NCBI GenBank assembly: GCA_020845455.1 | Contig: JADLFO010000352.1 | Location: 1-32,766, forward strand | DNA: 32,766 nucleotides | Direction of reading: 5' to 3' | Origin: Caldilineaceae bacterium | GTDB lineage: Bacteria > Chloroflexota > Anaerolineae > Caldilineales > Caldilineaceae | Shown: in pieces, positions 9,530 through 17,118 of the stretch | Numbering within the stretch: the stretch's first letter is position 1 | Layout: every line of letters begins with the position of its first letter | Notes under the pieces: generated by a model | The model's database searches: none | Seen by the model: the letters and a program-made list of their open reading frames with translations, nothing else | What the model was told of the DNA's origin: nothing | Translations under genes and position numbers: made by a program

Positions 9530-9601
9530 TCACCGCGAGCGCCAACACTTACACAACTGCTGCCCAGGGTTTGATACACTGGGGATGGTAGCCTGGTCCA
9601 T
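9530..9601 (-). CDS. possible 23-residue small protein
   Basis: ATG at 9599-9601 with AAGGAG at good spacing (9 bases), encoding MDQATIPSVSNPGQQLCKCW and three more residues before TGA. It sits alone between the primase and replication-relaxation genes (9500-9779 holds nothing else I can support). The ribosome-binding site is the main evidence. It could be a leader peptide, a small zinc-binding or toxin-like peptide, or chance. Confidence 0.3.
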   Translation of the reverse strand: MDQATIPSVSNPGQQLCKCWRSR

Positions 9602-9779
9602 GTCACCAGCTCCTTCTTCAACGGACTTGGGAGGAGTTGAGCCTAACGTCTTGCACACCGTTACCGGCAGGCTGGTCACCTGGGGCACTGGGTAACACAG
9701 GCCTGGGTTGCACATGAGGACATCCAGGCTATTTCCTCGCTGGACCGACTCCTATAGTCATACTCAAAGGGACAAACGC

Positions 9780-10757
9780 TCACCACGTCAGGCTACGCAG
9801 ATCCTCACTACCTGCGACCGCCCAGATAGGATCCATCAGGACATCCGAGGTGCGGATCCGCTCAAAGGTGGTAAACCAGAAGCGCGCCCGGCCGCCCACC
9901 TGCTCGGTGATCGCTTTGAGGTTCGTGAGTCGCGTCTGACCTGTCGTGACGGTGAGAATGCGCATGCTCTTGGTGTGATAGCGCGCGTGGTACTTGCCAG
10001 ACCGGTAGTATTCAATATAGGCTGCGACCTTGCGTGCCCAGGTTCTCGTGGTCCAGAATTTGGAGCTCCCCGTCACATGAGCCAGGTCAATTTCAAGAAA
10101 CTGGTGATAATGATGTTCGCCCGTGTTTAAGTGAAAGTAGCCATCGGGCACGACGGCCGCATGTTGCTTTTTGCCCGTGACGCTCGTGAGTACGACGGTA
10201 TCCTTGTTTTGCACCTGTTTGAGCGTTCGCTCATTGAGCCACTGCTCAATCGTGAACTTATATTGGGCTGCCGCCTGCACGATGGTGATCCGCACTTTGT
10301 TGCTTGCAAGGAGATGCTCCAGAAACAGAGGACTCAACTCCTCGCTCGCCTGTAGGTCGCTCAGCTCACAATCGTGCGTCAAGGCAAGATGCTCCAGTCC
10401 ACCCTTATCGACTTGATACACAAAGGGTCTGCGCCCGGTCGAAAGGAGATGGGGGAGCTCGTATCGCTGCAAAAACCTATATTGAAAGAGCAGCTTGAGA
10501 CGATTGAGACAGCGAGAGCTGGTCCCGGTCTTCGTGCGTTTGGCTGTGGGGGGAAAGAGGAGATCACCAACCTGATCAGTGGTGAGGGCAATATAGTCAT
10601 AGCTGACCTGGATAATGTCTTGGTCGCGTTCTGTCAGGCGAAAGCGCGGCAAGTCCTCTTTTTGGGCATGCGAACGCTGAGGAAGTCTAGGCTTCCTCTC
10701 TGAGGATGTCTTCATCATCGTCCTGGATTGGGGTCGGTAGCGGTACAGCGTGGGCAT
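9780..10757 (-). CDS. replication-relaxation family protein
   Basis: 325 residues resembling the replication-relaxation (Replic_Relax) family of plasmid and integrative-element proteins. A winged-helix region at about 40-110 begins FRLTERDQDIIQVSYDYIAL and contains RCLNRLKLLFQYRFLQR. It is followed by a nuclease-like fold with PDGYFHL, HHYHQFLEIDLA and RKVAAYIEYY, which carries the conserved acidic and Lys positions of that family. Members are thought to act in plasmid replication or mobilisation. The exact reaction is not established. The start chosen lies 71 bases inside the upstream ATPase gene, because an extended -10 box TGCTACAAT (10766-10774) ends 8 bases before it. A second ATG pair at 10715/10718 with a weak AGGA is the alternative. 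Confidence 0.75.
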   Translation of the reverse strand: MPTLYRYRPQSRTMMKTSSERKPRLPQRSHAQKEDLPRFRLTERDQDIIQVSYDYIALTTDQVGDLLFPPTAKRTKTGTSSRCLNRLKLLFQYRFLQRYELPHLLSTGRRPFVYQVDKGGLEHLALTHDCELSDLQASEELSPLFLEHLLASNKVRITIVQAAAQYKFTIEQWLNERTLKQVQNKDTVVLTSVTGKKQHAAVVPDGYFHLNTGEHHYHQFLEIDLAHVTGSSKFWTTRTWARKVAAYIEYYRSGKYHARYHTKSMRILTVTTGQTRLTNLKAITEQVGGRARFWFTTFERIRTSDVLMDPIWAVAGSEDLRSLTW

Positions 10758-12372
10758 TACTCTTCATTGTAGCACTCTCCAGAGGCCCCGTTTTTCGCCG
10801 GCTGCGAATCTCTGTGAGCAAGGTTTCGATGGGCGTGCCGTCTTTCTGGCGCAGGTACGCGAGGATCTGGCTCACCGCCTGGACGTCCGGATACTGGCCA
10901 GCATCCAACCGCTCGATGCTCAGGCGGTAGAGCTTTTGGGAGATCATGCCCTCGGCGGTCGCTGGCCGGACCAGAAACTGAAAGCGGGGCAGCGCGAACT
11001 TCTCCATCGAGAGCAGCAGCTGTTCTTCCGGGGTGTACTCGACGTTGCGGGTATCGATGACCTGTGGGGCCGAATAGCCGAGCGGAAGTCCATACGTGTC
11101 CAGTTGCGAGACACCCATCCACACCGGTTCCTGTTTCTTGCGCCAGAAGGGACGGTAGCGAAAGAACTGGCGGGCCAGATAGAGCCGATCGTCGGGGTTG
11201 GTGATGTTGCCGATGATCTGCGTGCCACACTGCATGAGAATATTGCGGATGCGCTCATCGACCTGTGACAGATTCTGATGGGCAAGAACCACATTGACGC
11301 CGTAATTCCGTCCCAAAACAGCCACGAGTTCCTCTAGGTCTTCAGCGAGTATTGAGGTACCGTCACCGCTCCGCTGGCCTAACAAGGCGGTGATTTCGTC
11401 GATAATAAAGAAGAACTCCTGCCCGCGCCCAGCCATACCCCGATGTTTCACAAAGTCGATAACGTACCGGAACGACCAAGTCATGCCAAATTGCCGTCGC
11501 TCCGGATCTTGCTCGTACTGCTGGTCGAATAGAACTAGGCCTTTGTTTCGTATGGACTCGTCTAAATCCACGCCTGCGCGGGGTGCGGCAAAACGTGCCA
11601 GCATCGTTGGGTCGGCTAACAAAGGCAACAGTTTGCTCCGGAAACTGCCAGTACGTCGCTCGCGCAATGCGCCGCTGTTGGGGTCCATCATTTCCCGGAA
11701 GTAGGTCACCGCCGGTTCAAGTTCAGGGTAACGAGCCAGCGCCAAGCGCAACTCCTCTTTATAGACTCGTGGTTGATCGATGAGATCCGCCACAAAGTCA
11801 ATCTGCCTGTCCAGTGCAACGGCAATCTGACCGGCATAGATCGCACATTGCTGGAGGCTATTCCAGCCGAGGATCGGGGCCGACTGCAGCTGTGGATCTT
11901 GCCGTTTGAACACGGCGGGTAAGCGGTCGGCCACAGCAAATAGTGTCTCGCCAGGACGACGGTAATAGAGCGGCGAAGAGCGCACATAGTCGGTTGCACT
12001 TACGTCGTAATCGATGCGTGGCCATAACTTCTTCCGCACCTCTGGTGGCTGGCGGCAGATTTTGTCCATAATGTTCATGATGATGCCGCCCGTTGGGTCC
12101 AGCACCACCACAGGAATACCGCGCATGAATGCCTGCCAGGTAAGAACGCGCCCCATATAACGGCTCTTGCCGCTGCCTGGCCCGCCGACGATGTGAATGC
12201 CGTTTTTCAGGGCGGAATCGGTCAATAACCCGAGTCGCATCACTGATGTACGAGAAACAGCTGGGCGGCCTGCCGGCGTAGAGACCGCAGGCTGCCCGCT
12301 CTGATAGGGGACAGGCAGCGATTGCTGGGACGGGCTATTACCCGCCGAGTCTGGGTTTGAACGGGGAGCCAT
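10687..12372 (-). CDS. VirD4/HerA-like DNA-translocating ATPase (coupling-protein type)
   Basis: 561 residues from the second of two adjacent ATGs (12372), chosen because AAAGGAGA sits at a workable distance. The Walker A motif is GGPGSGKS (residues about 63-70) and the Walker B motif is FFFIIDE (Asp about 325, Glu about 326). They are followed by a sensor-like segment GVNVVLAHQNLSQ and ITNPDDRLYLARQFF, as in TraD/TraG/VirD4 and HerA-type DNA pumps. No transmembrane helices are present, unlike most T4SS coupling proteins, so it may dock on another membrane protein or work as a cytosolic translocase. It is expected to act with the replication-relaxation protein whose start it overlaps. Conjugation partners such as VirB4 are absent from the window. 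Confidence 0.8.
   Translation of the reverse strand: MAPRSNPDSAGNSPSQQSLPVPYQSGQPAVSTPAGRPAVSRTSVMRLGLLTDSALKNGIHIVGGPGSGKSRYMGRVLTWQAFMRGIPVVVLDPTGGIIMNIMDKICRQPPEVRKKLWPRIDYDVSATDYVRSSPLYYRRPGETLFAVADRLPAVFKRQDPQLQSAPILGWNSLQQCAIYAGQIAVALDRQIDFVADLIDQPRVYKEELRLALARYPELEPAVTYFREMMDPNSGALRERRTGSFRSKLLPLLADPTMLARFAAPRAGVDLDESIRNKGLVLFDQQYEQDPERRQFGMTWSFRYVIDFVKHRGMAGRGQEFFFIIDEITALLGQRSGDGTSILAEDLEELVAVLGRNYGVNVVLAHQNLSQVDERIRNILMQCGTQIIGNITNPDDRLYLARQFFRYRPFWRKKQEPVWMGVSQLDTYGLPLGYSAPQVIDTRNVEYTPEEQLLLSMEKFALPRFQFLVRPATAEGMISQKLYRLSIERLDAGQYPDVQAVSQILAYLRQKDGTPIETLLTEIRSRRKTGPLESATMKSNAHAVPLPTPIQDDDEDILREEA
10766..10774 (-). promoter_or_regulatory. extended -10 box inside the ATPase gene, before the replication-relaxation gene
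   Basis: TGCTACAAT on the minus strand, 8 bases before the ATG at 10757. It is identical to the box at 3670-3678. It supports independent, leaderless expression of the replication-relaxation gene from within the end of the ATPase gene. Confidence 0.45.
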
Positions 12373-12487
12373 CATTCTCCTTTACCAGACTGCACAACAC
12401 CCGTGGAGGGAGGTGTGATACTTTGGTTGGGGGAGAGGCCAGGCTGATCCCAGCCTCTCCTTGACGACAGCGGTTGTCTACCGGCGC

Positions 12488-12739
12488 TTACGACGCATCG
12501 GCTTTGGGCTTCTGGATCGCTCGCTTTTCCTCTTGCGGTTTACCTGCTGGTGCAGGTGCCTGTTTTGCTTCCTTGCTTCTGACAACGTGGAAGCAGGCCA
12601 TGAGGATCTTGAGCGGCCAACTGCCTTCGCGGTCGCAGGTGAAGACGCTGGTGACATGAAAGGCCTCGCCGGTGTTGACCGTGTGGCCGCAGTCCAGCTT
12701 CATCTCCCGCTTGGCGGTATAGTGTTTGACCTGTGGCAT
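12488..12739 (-). CDS. small hypothetical protein with Cys-Gly-His motif
   Basis: 83 residues starting MPQVKHYTAKREMKLDCGHT. The start at 12739 is fixed by a near-perfect Shine-Dalgarno AAAGGAGGTG, although the frame stays open further upstream. Cysteines and histidines (CGHT, FTCDR, ACFH) could bind a metal. The C-terminal 30 residues are Lys/Ala/Pro-rich and probably disordered. It lies 115 bases before the ATPase gene on the same strand and is probably part of the same element. No family recognised. Confidence 0.65.
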   Translation of the reverse strand: MPQVKHYTAKREMKLDCGHTVNTGEAFHVTSVFTCDREGSWPLKILMACFHVVRSKEAKQAPAPAGKPQEEKRAIQKPKADAS

Positions 12740-12840
12740 ATAGATGCACCTCCTTTCTGATCGGTAATGGATAACGGGTGGCTCAGACTGGGAGAAAGGA
12801 CATACCTTCTCTTCAGCCTGCTGCCTTGCTTTCGGCGCCC

Positions 12841-13188
12841 TCACCGGTGCAGATCGTCCCAAGACGTCTCAAAGCACAAGGCTTTGTACTCGGGCGCATA
12901 GGTCTGCACCAGCTTGGTCAAGGCCGGACCATTGCCCATAGCGCGGTCTAGGTCCTCGCCCAGTTGCCGCAAACCTCCCGGCTCCACCGCATCCAGCACC
13001 GCGCGCAGCGCTCGATAATGGTCGTCGGTGGTCACACCGAAGTCATTGATCGCCGCTGGCGTGAGCGGTAGGTCGAGCGAGAGGCGGCAGATGAGACGTA
13101 CCGTCACCGGCCGTACACCGGAGCCGGCAAAGATCGCCATGGTGCTATCCACCACCTTCTCAAGCAGCTCATCAAAGTCAGATGCCAT
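12841..13188 (-). CDS. hypothetical protein of the element
   Basis: 115 residues starting MASDFDELLEKVVDSTMAIF. The start at 13188 is preferred over an in-frame GTG at 13200, because that GTG lies within the Shine-Dalgarno AAAGGGGGTG. The sequence is helical and soluble, with no recognised domain and no membrane segment. It precedes the small Cys-Gly-His protein by about 100 bases. Its leader shares GGGGGTGAA with the DUF2958 gene, suggesting a common translation-signal style among these element genes. Confidence 0.6.
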   Translation of the reverse strand: MASDFDELLEKVVDSTMAIFAGSGVRPVTVRLICRLSLDLPLTPAAINDFGVTTDDHYRALRAVLDAVEPGGLRQLGEDLDRAMGNGPALTKLVQTYAPEYKALCFETSWDDLHR

Positions 13189-13382
13189 ACGAAATTTCAC
13201 CCCCTTTCGCAGTTTGCAAACTGATAACCATCGCAGGCAGGAATGTCTTCCTACGTGCGCCGCTTATCGCTTGCGGTGGCCACTGTGAGAGGATCTTGTC
13301 GCTGGCTAGACCTGACATACCACAGGGAACTCCGCCGATACGTCGGGCGCTATGTAGTTCCGCTGTCGTACACAATGTGGGT

Positions 13383-13410
13383 GGGGCGCAGAGTGATTGC
13401 TCTGCGCCCC
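13383..13410. terminator. GC-rich hairpin after the DUF2958 gene
   Basis: An 11-bp perfect stem, GGGGCGCAGAG with its complement, and a 6-base loop, 26 bases beyond the end of the minus-strand DUF2958 gene. No T run follows on the minus strand, but TGTTGTTT follows on the plus strand. It is the only feature seen in 13189-13435. Confidence 0.5.
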
Positions 13411-13435
13411 TGTTGTTTGCCTGCTCCCGCAGACG

Positions 13436-13738
13436 TCAGCGACCCAGCTTGGCCCGCAGTTCGGAAAGACGACAGGGCGTAAAGTAGAGGTCACGCTCAA
13501 TGGGCAAACCCCACTTGCCGCGCGTTGACAGCAACTCGCGCAAGCTAAAGTCGCCCAGTTCCGGAACGTCACCGTCGACAAAGCCGAAGAAGATGTCCTT
13601 GCCATCAAAGGCAATGGCGTACCACGTCCAGTGAAAGTCCGGATAGAAGAACTTGCACTGCACCATAGGGTCCGGGTCTTCGGCGATGTCAGACAAGCGT
13701 GGCAGGCGCTGAAGGATCGCGTTGGTCAAGAGTTTCAT
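13436..13738 (-). CDS. DUF2958 domain-containing protein
   Basis: 100 residues starting MKLLTNAILQRLPRL. It matches the DUF2958 pattern along its whole length: an N-terminal MKLLT, KFFYPDFHWTWYAIAFDG, FFGFVDGDVPELGDFSL and GLPIERDLYF. The domain is small, without a known biochemical role, and typical of plasmids, phages and integrative elements. The start is decided by AGGGAGGGGGTG placed about 6 bases before the ATG. The frame is open further upstream but without homology. It supports a mobile-element origin for this stretch. Confidence 0.85.
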   Translation of the reverse strand: MKLLTNAILQRLPRLSDIAEDPDPMVQCKFFYPDFHWTWYAIAFDGKDIFFGFVDGDVPELGDFSLRELLSTRGKWGLPIERDLYFTPCRLSELRAKLGR

Positions 13739-13989
13739 GGCATTCACCCCCTCCCTGGCAGATAACTGATAATGGCTGACCCAAACAGACAGGCATCTTG
13801 CGATGCGTGCCTGCTTCGGCATCCAATCGCAGCATCCGTCAGCAGATGAAGTGCGGTCCACTCCCCCTGGAGACCACATGGCGTCCTTGGGCAGACAAAC
13901 AACGTTTTAAGGTACTGGACAGGTGGTTCCCCTGCCCACGCAAAGGCAGAGGGCGGTCTGCGCTTGCGTCGGAAGGTGAGCCGACAAAG

Positions 13990-14022
13990 GGCATCCCTCA
14001 GACTTGCAGCCTGAGGGATGCC
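13990..14022 (-). terminator. hairpin terminator after the proline-rich cassette
   Basis: A 12-bp perfect stem (13990-14001 with 14011-14022) and a 9-base loop, beginning 10 bases after the last gene of the four-gene minus-strand cassette. Only a short CTTTGT follows on the minus strand, so it may be a weak terminator or an RNA-stabilising end. The rest of 13739-14031 holds no gene I can support. Confidence 0.55.
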
Positions 14023-14031
14023 AACACACAT

Positions 14032-14469
14032 CTATTCCTCGCCGAGCACTTCCCCGAGCGTGATCCCCGAAACCGTTGGCGGCTGTGCAGGCGGCGGGGA
14101 AGGAGGGGGAGGCGGTGAAGGCGGCAGAAACAGCATCGGCGGCGCCAGAGCAAGCTCCAAGAGCTTCAGTCGCTCGTAATACAGACGAAACGTGGCGTGG
14201 ATACACACATGAAAGCGATCGCCGACCAGGTTGCGATGGCTCTTCGGCACGACATAGAACCATTCCCAGTACTTCTTGGAGACCTGCAAGAACGCCTGGT
14301 TGATCGTGATGTGGCTTGGATTGCTGAAAGCCGGCTGGCACATGGCTTCCACCTGTTCGGCGAAGCGCTGGGCATAGGGACAACGTTTATCCTCCTCGAC
14401 CGGGGCCGAGAAGGTAAAGTCATCATGGTGATGCCAACCTTCAGCAAAAGATGTTGCGAAGTGCACCAT
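14032..14469 (-). CDS. hypothetical protein with proline-rich tail (cassette gene 4)
   Basis: 145 residues starting MVHFATSFAEGWHHHDDF. The body (about 1-105) is soluble, rich in aromatics and His, and has helix-like segments (QAFLQVSKKYWEWFYVVPKS, FHVCIHATFRLYYERLKL). The tail (about 112-132) is nearly all Pro and Ser, ending in an acidic ITLGEVLGEE. The start at 14469 is chosen because it lies 2 bases after the upstream stop with a GGGGGGA ahead. The open frame continues upstream only as an overlap with the neighbour. No family recognised. A structural or scaffold role alongside its proline-rich neighbour is a guess. Confidence 0.65.
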   Translation of the reverse strand: MVHFATSFAEGWHHHDDFTFSAPVEEDKRCPYAQRFAEQVEAMCQPAFSNPSHITINQAFLQVSKKYWEWFYVVPKSHRNLVGDRFHVCIHATFRLYYERLKLLELALAPPMLFLPPSPPPPPSPPPAQPPTVSGITLGEVLGEE

Positions 14470-14471
14470 GA

Positions 14472-14945
14472 CTATCCCCCCACAAGCCGTGCCAGGAATC
14501 CCTTGCGTGGGGGTGGGGGAGGCGGGGGAGGCGGCAAGACGGATTCGCTGACCACTTCGGCAATCTTGGCGCTGGACACCTCGACTACACCGAGCGTGTG
14601 CCGCGCCGAGAGCGTCACCATGTACGTGCAGAACTCGTCCATGGCAGCGCCACAGTCGGTGCCACGGGCCTCTTGCCGGATCTCCTCGATCTCTTGCATC
14701 GTGCCCCACACATCGGCGGCGGCAAACCACTTCAGCTCGTTCATCTCCTCCAAGCCGTAGCGCGCCTTGTTGCCGAAGGCCGCAATCAACACCTTATCCT
14801 CATGCAGGTTACTCAGGATGGTGGTCTCGCGTGGCGTCAATGCGCTGCTGCCGGTATACGGCACGAGCCCGGCATTCGCCACATTGGGCAGGGACGAGAC
14901 CAGAGGCGGCAACCCCAAAATGCTCGAATCCTTCTTCTTGGCCAT
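14472..14945 (-). CDS. hypothetical protein with nine-proline run (cassette gene 3)
   Basis: 157 residues starting MAKKKDSSILGLPPLVSSLP. The centre is helical (EMNELKWFAAADVWGTMQEIEEI) and could be a small folded domain. Near the end a run of nine prolines (138-146) is followed by a basic, hydrophobic tail RKGFLARLVGG that could touch membrane. Such a proline run would need EF-P for efficient translation. The start has AGGAG and sits 3 bases after the stop of the small membrane-protein gene, so the genes are co-translated. No known family recognised. Confidence 0.65.
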   Translation of the reverse strand: MAKKKDSSILGLPPLVSSLPNVANAGLVPYTGSSALTPRETTILSNLHEDKVLIAAFGNKARYGLEEMNELKWFAAADVWGTMQEIEEIRQEARGTDCGAAMDEFCTYMVTLSARHTLGVVEVSSAKIAEVVSESVLPPPPPPPPPRKGFLARLVGG

Positions 14946-14948
14946 TCG

Positions 14949-15209
14949 CTATCTCCTGTTCAACTGGACAAGCTGTTGTACGTAATCGTCGTACAGCCGC
15001 TGCATCTCACGCCGTGCCTCTTTGCCAATCGCCTGAATTTCCTCGACACGCTGTTCCGTCCGATCATAGTCATCGATCCAGTGGTTCATGGCAGAAACGA
15101 GCACCCAAGCCAGAACCAACACGCCAACCACGGTCAAAATCACAATGATGGCCGTGTCACCGGAAAACTGGCTGGTGAAAGCCAGTACGAGCACATCTAG
15201 GTAGGGCAT
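14949..15209 (-). CDS. small membrane protein with coiled-coil tail (cassette gene 2)
   Basis: 86 residues. One or two hydrophobic segments occupy about 5-45 (IIVILTVVGVLVLAWVLVSA is a clear transmembrane helix). A charged helix follows (RTEQRVEEIQAIGKEARREM...) with heptad-like spacing, so a cytoplasmic coiled coil is likely. AGGAG lies at good distance before the ATG. It sits 9 bases after gene 1 and 3 bases before gene 3, so it is the probable membrane anchor of the cassette. Small coiled-coil membrane proteins occur in conjugation and phage-lysis gene sets, but nothing here identifies it specifically. Confidence 0.65.
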   Translation of the reverse strand: MPYLDVLVLAFTSQFSGDTAIIVILTVVGVLVLAWVLVSAMNHWIDDYDRTEQRVEEIQAIGKEARREMQRLYDDYVQQLVQLNRR

Positions 15210-15218
15210 GGTCTTCTC

Positions 15219-15566
15219 CTAGGGGTGAAAGGACTCCTTGATGCGCTGCAGGATCGCATCGTTGGCCAGGTCGATGGCCACCACCATGCGCTGCAAGTAG
15301 TGCTGCGTAAGGGTATTCAAGTACGCCTCGGAGATCTGCCCTTGGGGTACGCCGCTTGCCATACAGTGGGCAACGGTGAGCGCTTGGGCAGCCAGTTGTT
15401 CCGAGGTTACATAGTTCGTGCTCATCTCGTCCATGGCAACACGGGCAACATCACCTATGCTCACGATACGGTTGCCGGCGCGCACGATCTCCCTCTTGGT
15501 CTCGTGGTCCAACTCAACAACCTGGGGGCGGCTTCTGACAGGTACGGCCATTTGGCTGGCGGTCAT
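15219..15566 (-). CDS. hypothetical protein, first gene of the four-gene cassette
   Basis: 115 residues starting MTASQMAVPVRSRPQVVEL. Mostly helical and soluble, with segments DHETKREIVRAGNRIVSIGD and HYLQRMVVAIDLANDAILQR. No recognised domain or metal motif. AAAGGAGAGG before the ATG is a strong ribosome-binding site, and the three following genes have only 9-, 3- and 2-base gaps, so this gene leads an operon. Its promoter should lie in 15567-15870. I could not pick a convincing one there. Confidence 0.65.
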   Translation of the reverse strand: MTASQMAVPVRSRPQVVELDHETKREIVRAGNRIVSIGDVARVAMDEMSTNYVTSEQLAAQALTVAHCMASGVPQGQISEAYLNTLTQHYLQRMVVAIDLANDAILQRIKESFHP

Positions 15567-15870
15567 TCAAAACCTCTCCTTTCCAACGTAGAAGCAGAGC
15601 GCAAGACTTCTGATGCGGCGCCACCCGTACGGTGTGAAAACGGCGGCAGGCGCCCTATGCACGGCACGAGCCGACAGCTTTCCTGATGGACTGTCGTATA
15701 CGGTGAGTGGCTTCTCCTTTCTCGAGTCGGTGGTCAGGACAATCGGGTGACGGTGGTTATCCATAGGGCTTACTATTAACACCACCAGCCCATGAGCGAT
15801 CCTGTTATCCGTCCCCGATCCCACCGAACGGCTTTCCCACCGGACGGCTCCCTGCGGAGAACGTATGCCG
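15567..15870. other. intergenic region before the four-gene cassette
   Basis: No gene supported on either strand. It contains the ribosome-binding site of the cassette's first gene and presumably its promoter. The overlapping open frames look like shadows with no homology and no ribosome-binding sites. Confidence 0.5.
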
Positions 15871-15910
15871 AAAAAAACACTACCGCCTCTATCTTCACAG
15901 AGGCGGTAGT
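15871..15910 (-). terminator. intrinsic terminator of the zinc-ribbon LuxR gene
   Basis: A 12-bp perfect stem (15879-15890 with 15899-15910) and an 8-base loop, followed on the minus strand by a run of seven T. It starts 18 bases after the stop of the LuxR-type gene. This is the clearest rho-independent terminator in the window. Confidence 0.85.
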
Positions 15911-15927
15911 AGTTCGCATGACGGCAC

Positions 15928-16374
15928 CTAGCCATCTTTTGGTGGCGATTGGCGATGCCGGAGCCACCAGACAATGGCCTCGTACCGGCTTGATACACCA
16001 AGCTTCTGGTAGATGTCTGACAGGTGTCTCTGTACGGTGTACAGACTGATCATAAGTTGTGCAGCAATCTGCCTGTTTGACGGAGCCCCGTCGGCAAGCA
16101 CGTTGAGCACCTCTGCTTGGCGCGGGGTCAGCGCCTCGTAATAGATGGGTGCTGCATCCTCTGATTCCTGCCATGCCATCACAAGGGCCTTGCGCGACCT
16201 TCGTCGCCGAAAGTCATGATTCTCGGAAGCTGTACCAGTGTCATGGGGTTCCCCACCACCGCGCGCTGGTTCAATCTGGATCATGCGGTGACAGCAGGGG
16301 CAGCGCAACACATCACCGCTGCTCCAACGCCACGTCTGTTGACAACCATTGCACTGCATATCTACCTCGTTCAT
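15928..16374 (-). CDS. zinc-ribbon LuxR-type transcription regulator
   Basis: 148 residues starting MNEVDMQCNGCQQTW. The N-terminus has two Cys pairs (CNGC and CPCC, about 15 residues apart), typical of a zinc ribbon. A polar linker follows. The C-terminal domain (about 88-145) is a LuxR/GerE helix-turn-helix: LTPRQAEVLNVLADG, NRQIAAQLMISLYTVQRHLS and IYQKLGVSSRYEA. There is no receiver or autoinducer domain, so the zinc ribbon may be the sensor or a protein-binding surface. The start at 16374 has AGAGGGAA ahead. The frame is open upstream but only with unrelated sequence. Followed by a strong terminator, so it is expressed on its own or with the upstream 126-residue gene. Confidence 0.8.
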   Translation of the reverse strand: MNEVDMQCNGCQQTWRWSSGDVLRCPCCHRMIQIEPARGGGEPHDTGTASENHDFRRRRSRKALVMAWQESEDAAPIYYEALTPRQAEVLNVLADGAPSNRQIAAQLMISLYTVQRHLSDIYQKLGVSSRYEAIVWWLRHRQSPPKDG

Positions 16375-16420
16375 GCGTTCCCTCTGATTCAACCTGTTCG
16401 TCGAACGCTGCCGTATCATG

Positions 16421-16447
16421 TGGGGAGGGGCTGCGCGCCCCTCCCCA
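16421..16447. terminator. GC-rich hairpin between two minus-strand genes
   Basis: An 11-bp perfect stem (16421-16431 with 16437-16447) and a 5-base loop, 26 bases after the 126-residue hypothetical gene and upstream of the LuxR gene. It lacks a T run on either side, so it may only attenuate readthrough. Confidence 0.5.
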
Positions 16448-16473
16448 TCACGCCGGCTGTCCCACTCCACCTT

Positions 16474-16854
16474 CTAGACGTAGAAAACGCCAACATCCTC
16501 GATGGTGACGAACACAGCTTGCTGGGCAAGGCGTTGCCGGATGAGGCTGGCGAGCGCCATGACGGCCAAAACCAATTGTGGATTGTCAACGGCCTCAATT
16601 TCGATCTTGAGGATCGCGTCACGGAAGGGAAGATGCTGTGCGTCAAGCCACCCACCACGCAGGTTTAGGTGGAGTGTATAGCCACCGAAAGCGTGCATCG
16701 CGTGCTTCTGGATAATACACAGGTCGCTGGCGGGCACGGCCTTTCCGGAGTTCCGCGTTGCCGGCAAAAACAGCTCGATGCGCTTCATGGGCTGTAGTGC
16801 CGGTCGCTCCTTCTTAGCGGAGAACTGCCCATTCTCAATGATGTTGGGCGGCAT
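16474..16854 (-). CDS. hypothetical protein
   Basis: 126 residues starting MPPNIIENGQFSAKKERPAL. The sequence suggests a mixed alpha/beta fold with strands around RIELFLPATRN and GGYTLHLNLRG, and a helix LVLAVMALASLIRQRLAQQA. No signal peptide and no recognised domain. AAGGAG at 8 bases supports the start. It lies between the YbjN-like and LuxR genes, separated from both by hairpins, so it may be its own transcription unit. Role unknown. Confidence 0.6.
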   Translation of the reverse strand: MPPNIIENGQFSAKKERPALQPMKRIELFLPATRNSGKAVPASDLCIIQKHAMHAFGGYTLHLNLRGGWLDAQHLPFRDAILKIEIEAVDNPQLVLAVMALASLIRQRLAQQAVFVTIEDVGVFYV

Positions 16855-16935
16855 CGAAGTGACTCCTTGGAACTCGTTACGGAGCGAGAAATAGGCATGT
16901 CACGACCACTGAGGTTATGCTAGAATGGCACTCAG

Positions 16936-17003
16936 ACGGTGACACACCGTTGACATGCACTGGGGTGAGTGCTGGACCTGGCTAGGGATGCCAGCACTCA
17001 CCC
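16936..17003. terminator. tandem hairpins downstream of the YbjN-like gene
   Basis: Two stems: ACGGTG-ACA-CACCGT at 16936-16950, and a 13-bp perfect stem at 16963-16975 with 16991-17003 around a 15-base loop. On the minus strand they follow the YbjN-like gene by 115 bases. On the plus strand a TGCTAGAAT (16918-16926) lies just ahead, so they could instead be the body of a small RNA. No T run follows either way. Otherwise 16855-17118 appears empty. Confidence 0.5.
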
Positions 17004-17118
17004 GCCTCTCCGAGAGCATTAGCTCATAGGCACCACCGCCTTTCAGTGTGCAAGGGCATAGCTGGCTGAACCCGGATGTCACAATGTAGCGTGGGCAGAC
17101 CGACCGTACCGCAGGCGA

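Noticed and set aside
14500-14540. G-quadruplex signal in the G-rich strand
   Set aside because: The G runs are explained by the polyproline codons on the other strand, and only three long G runs are present.
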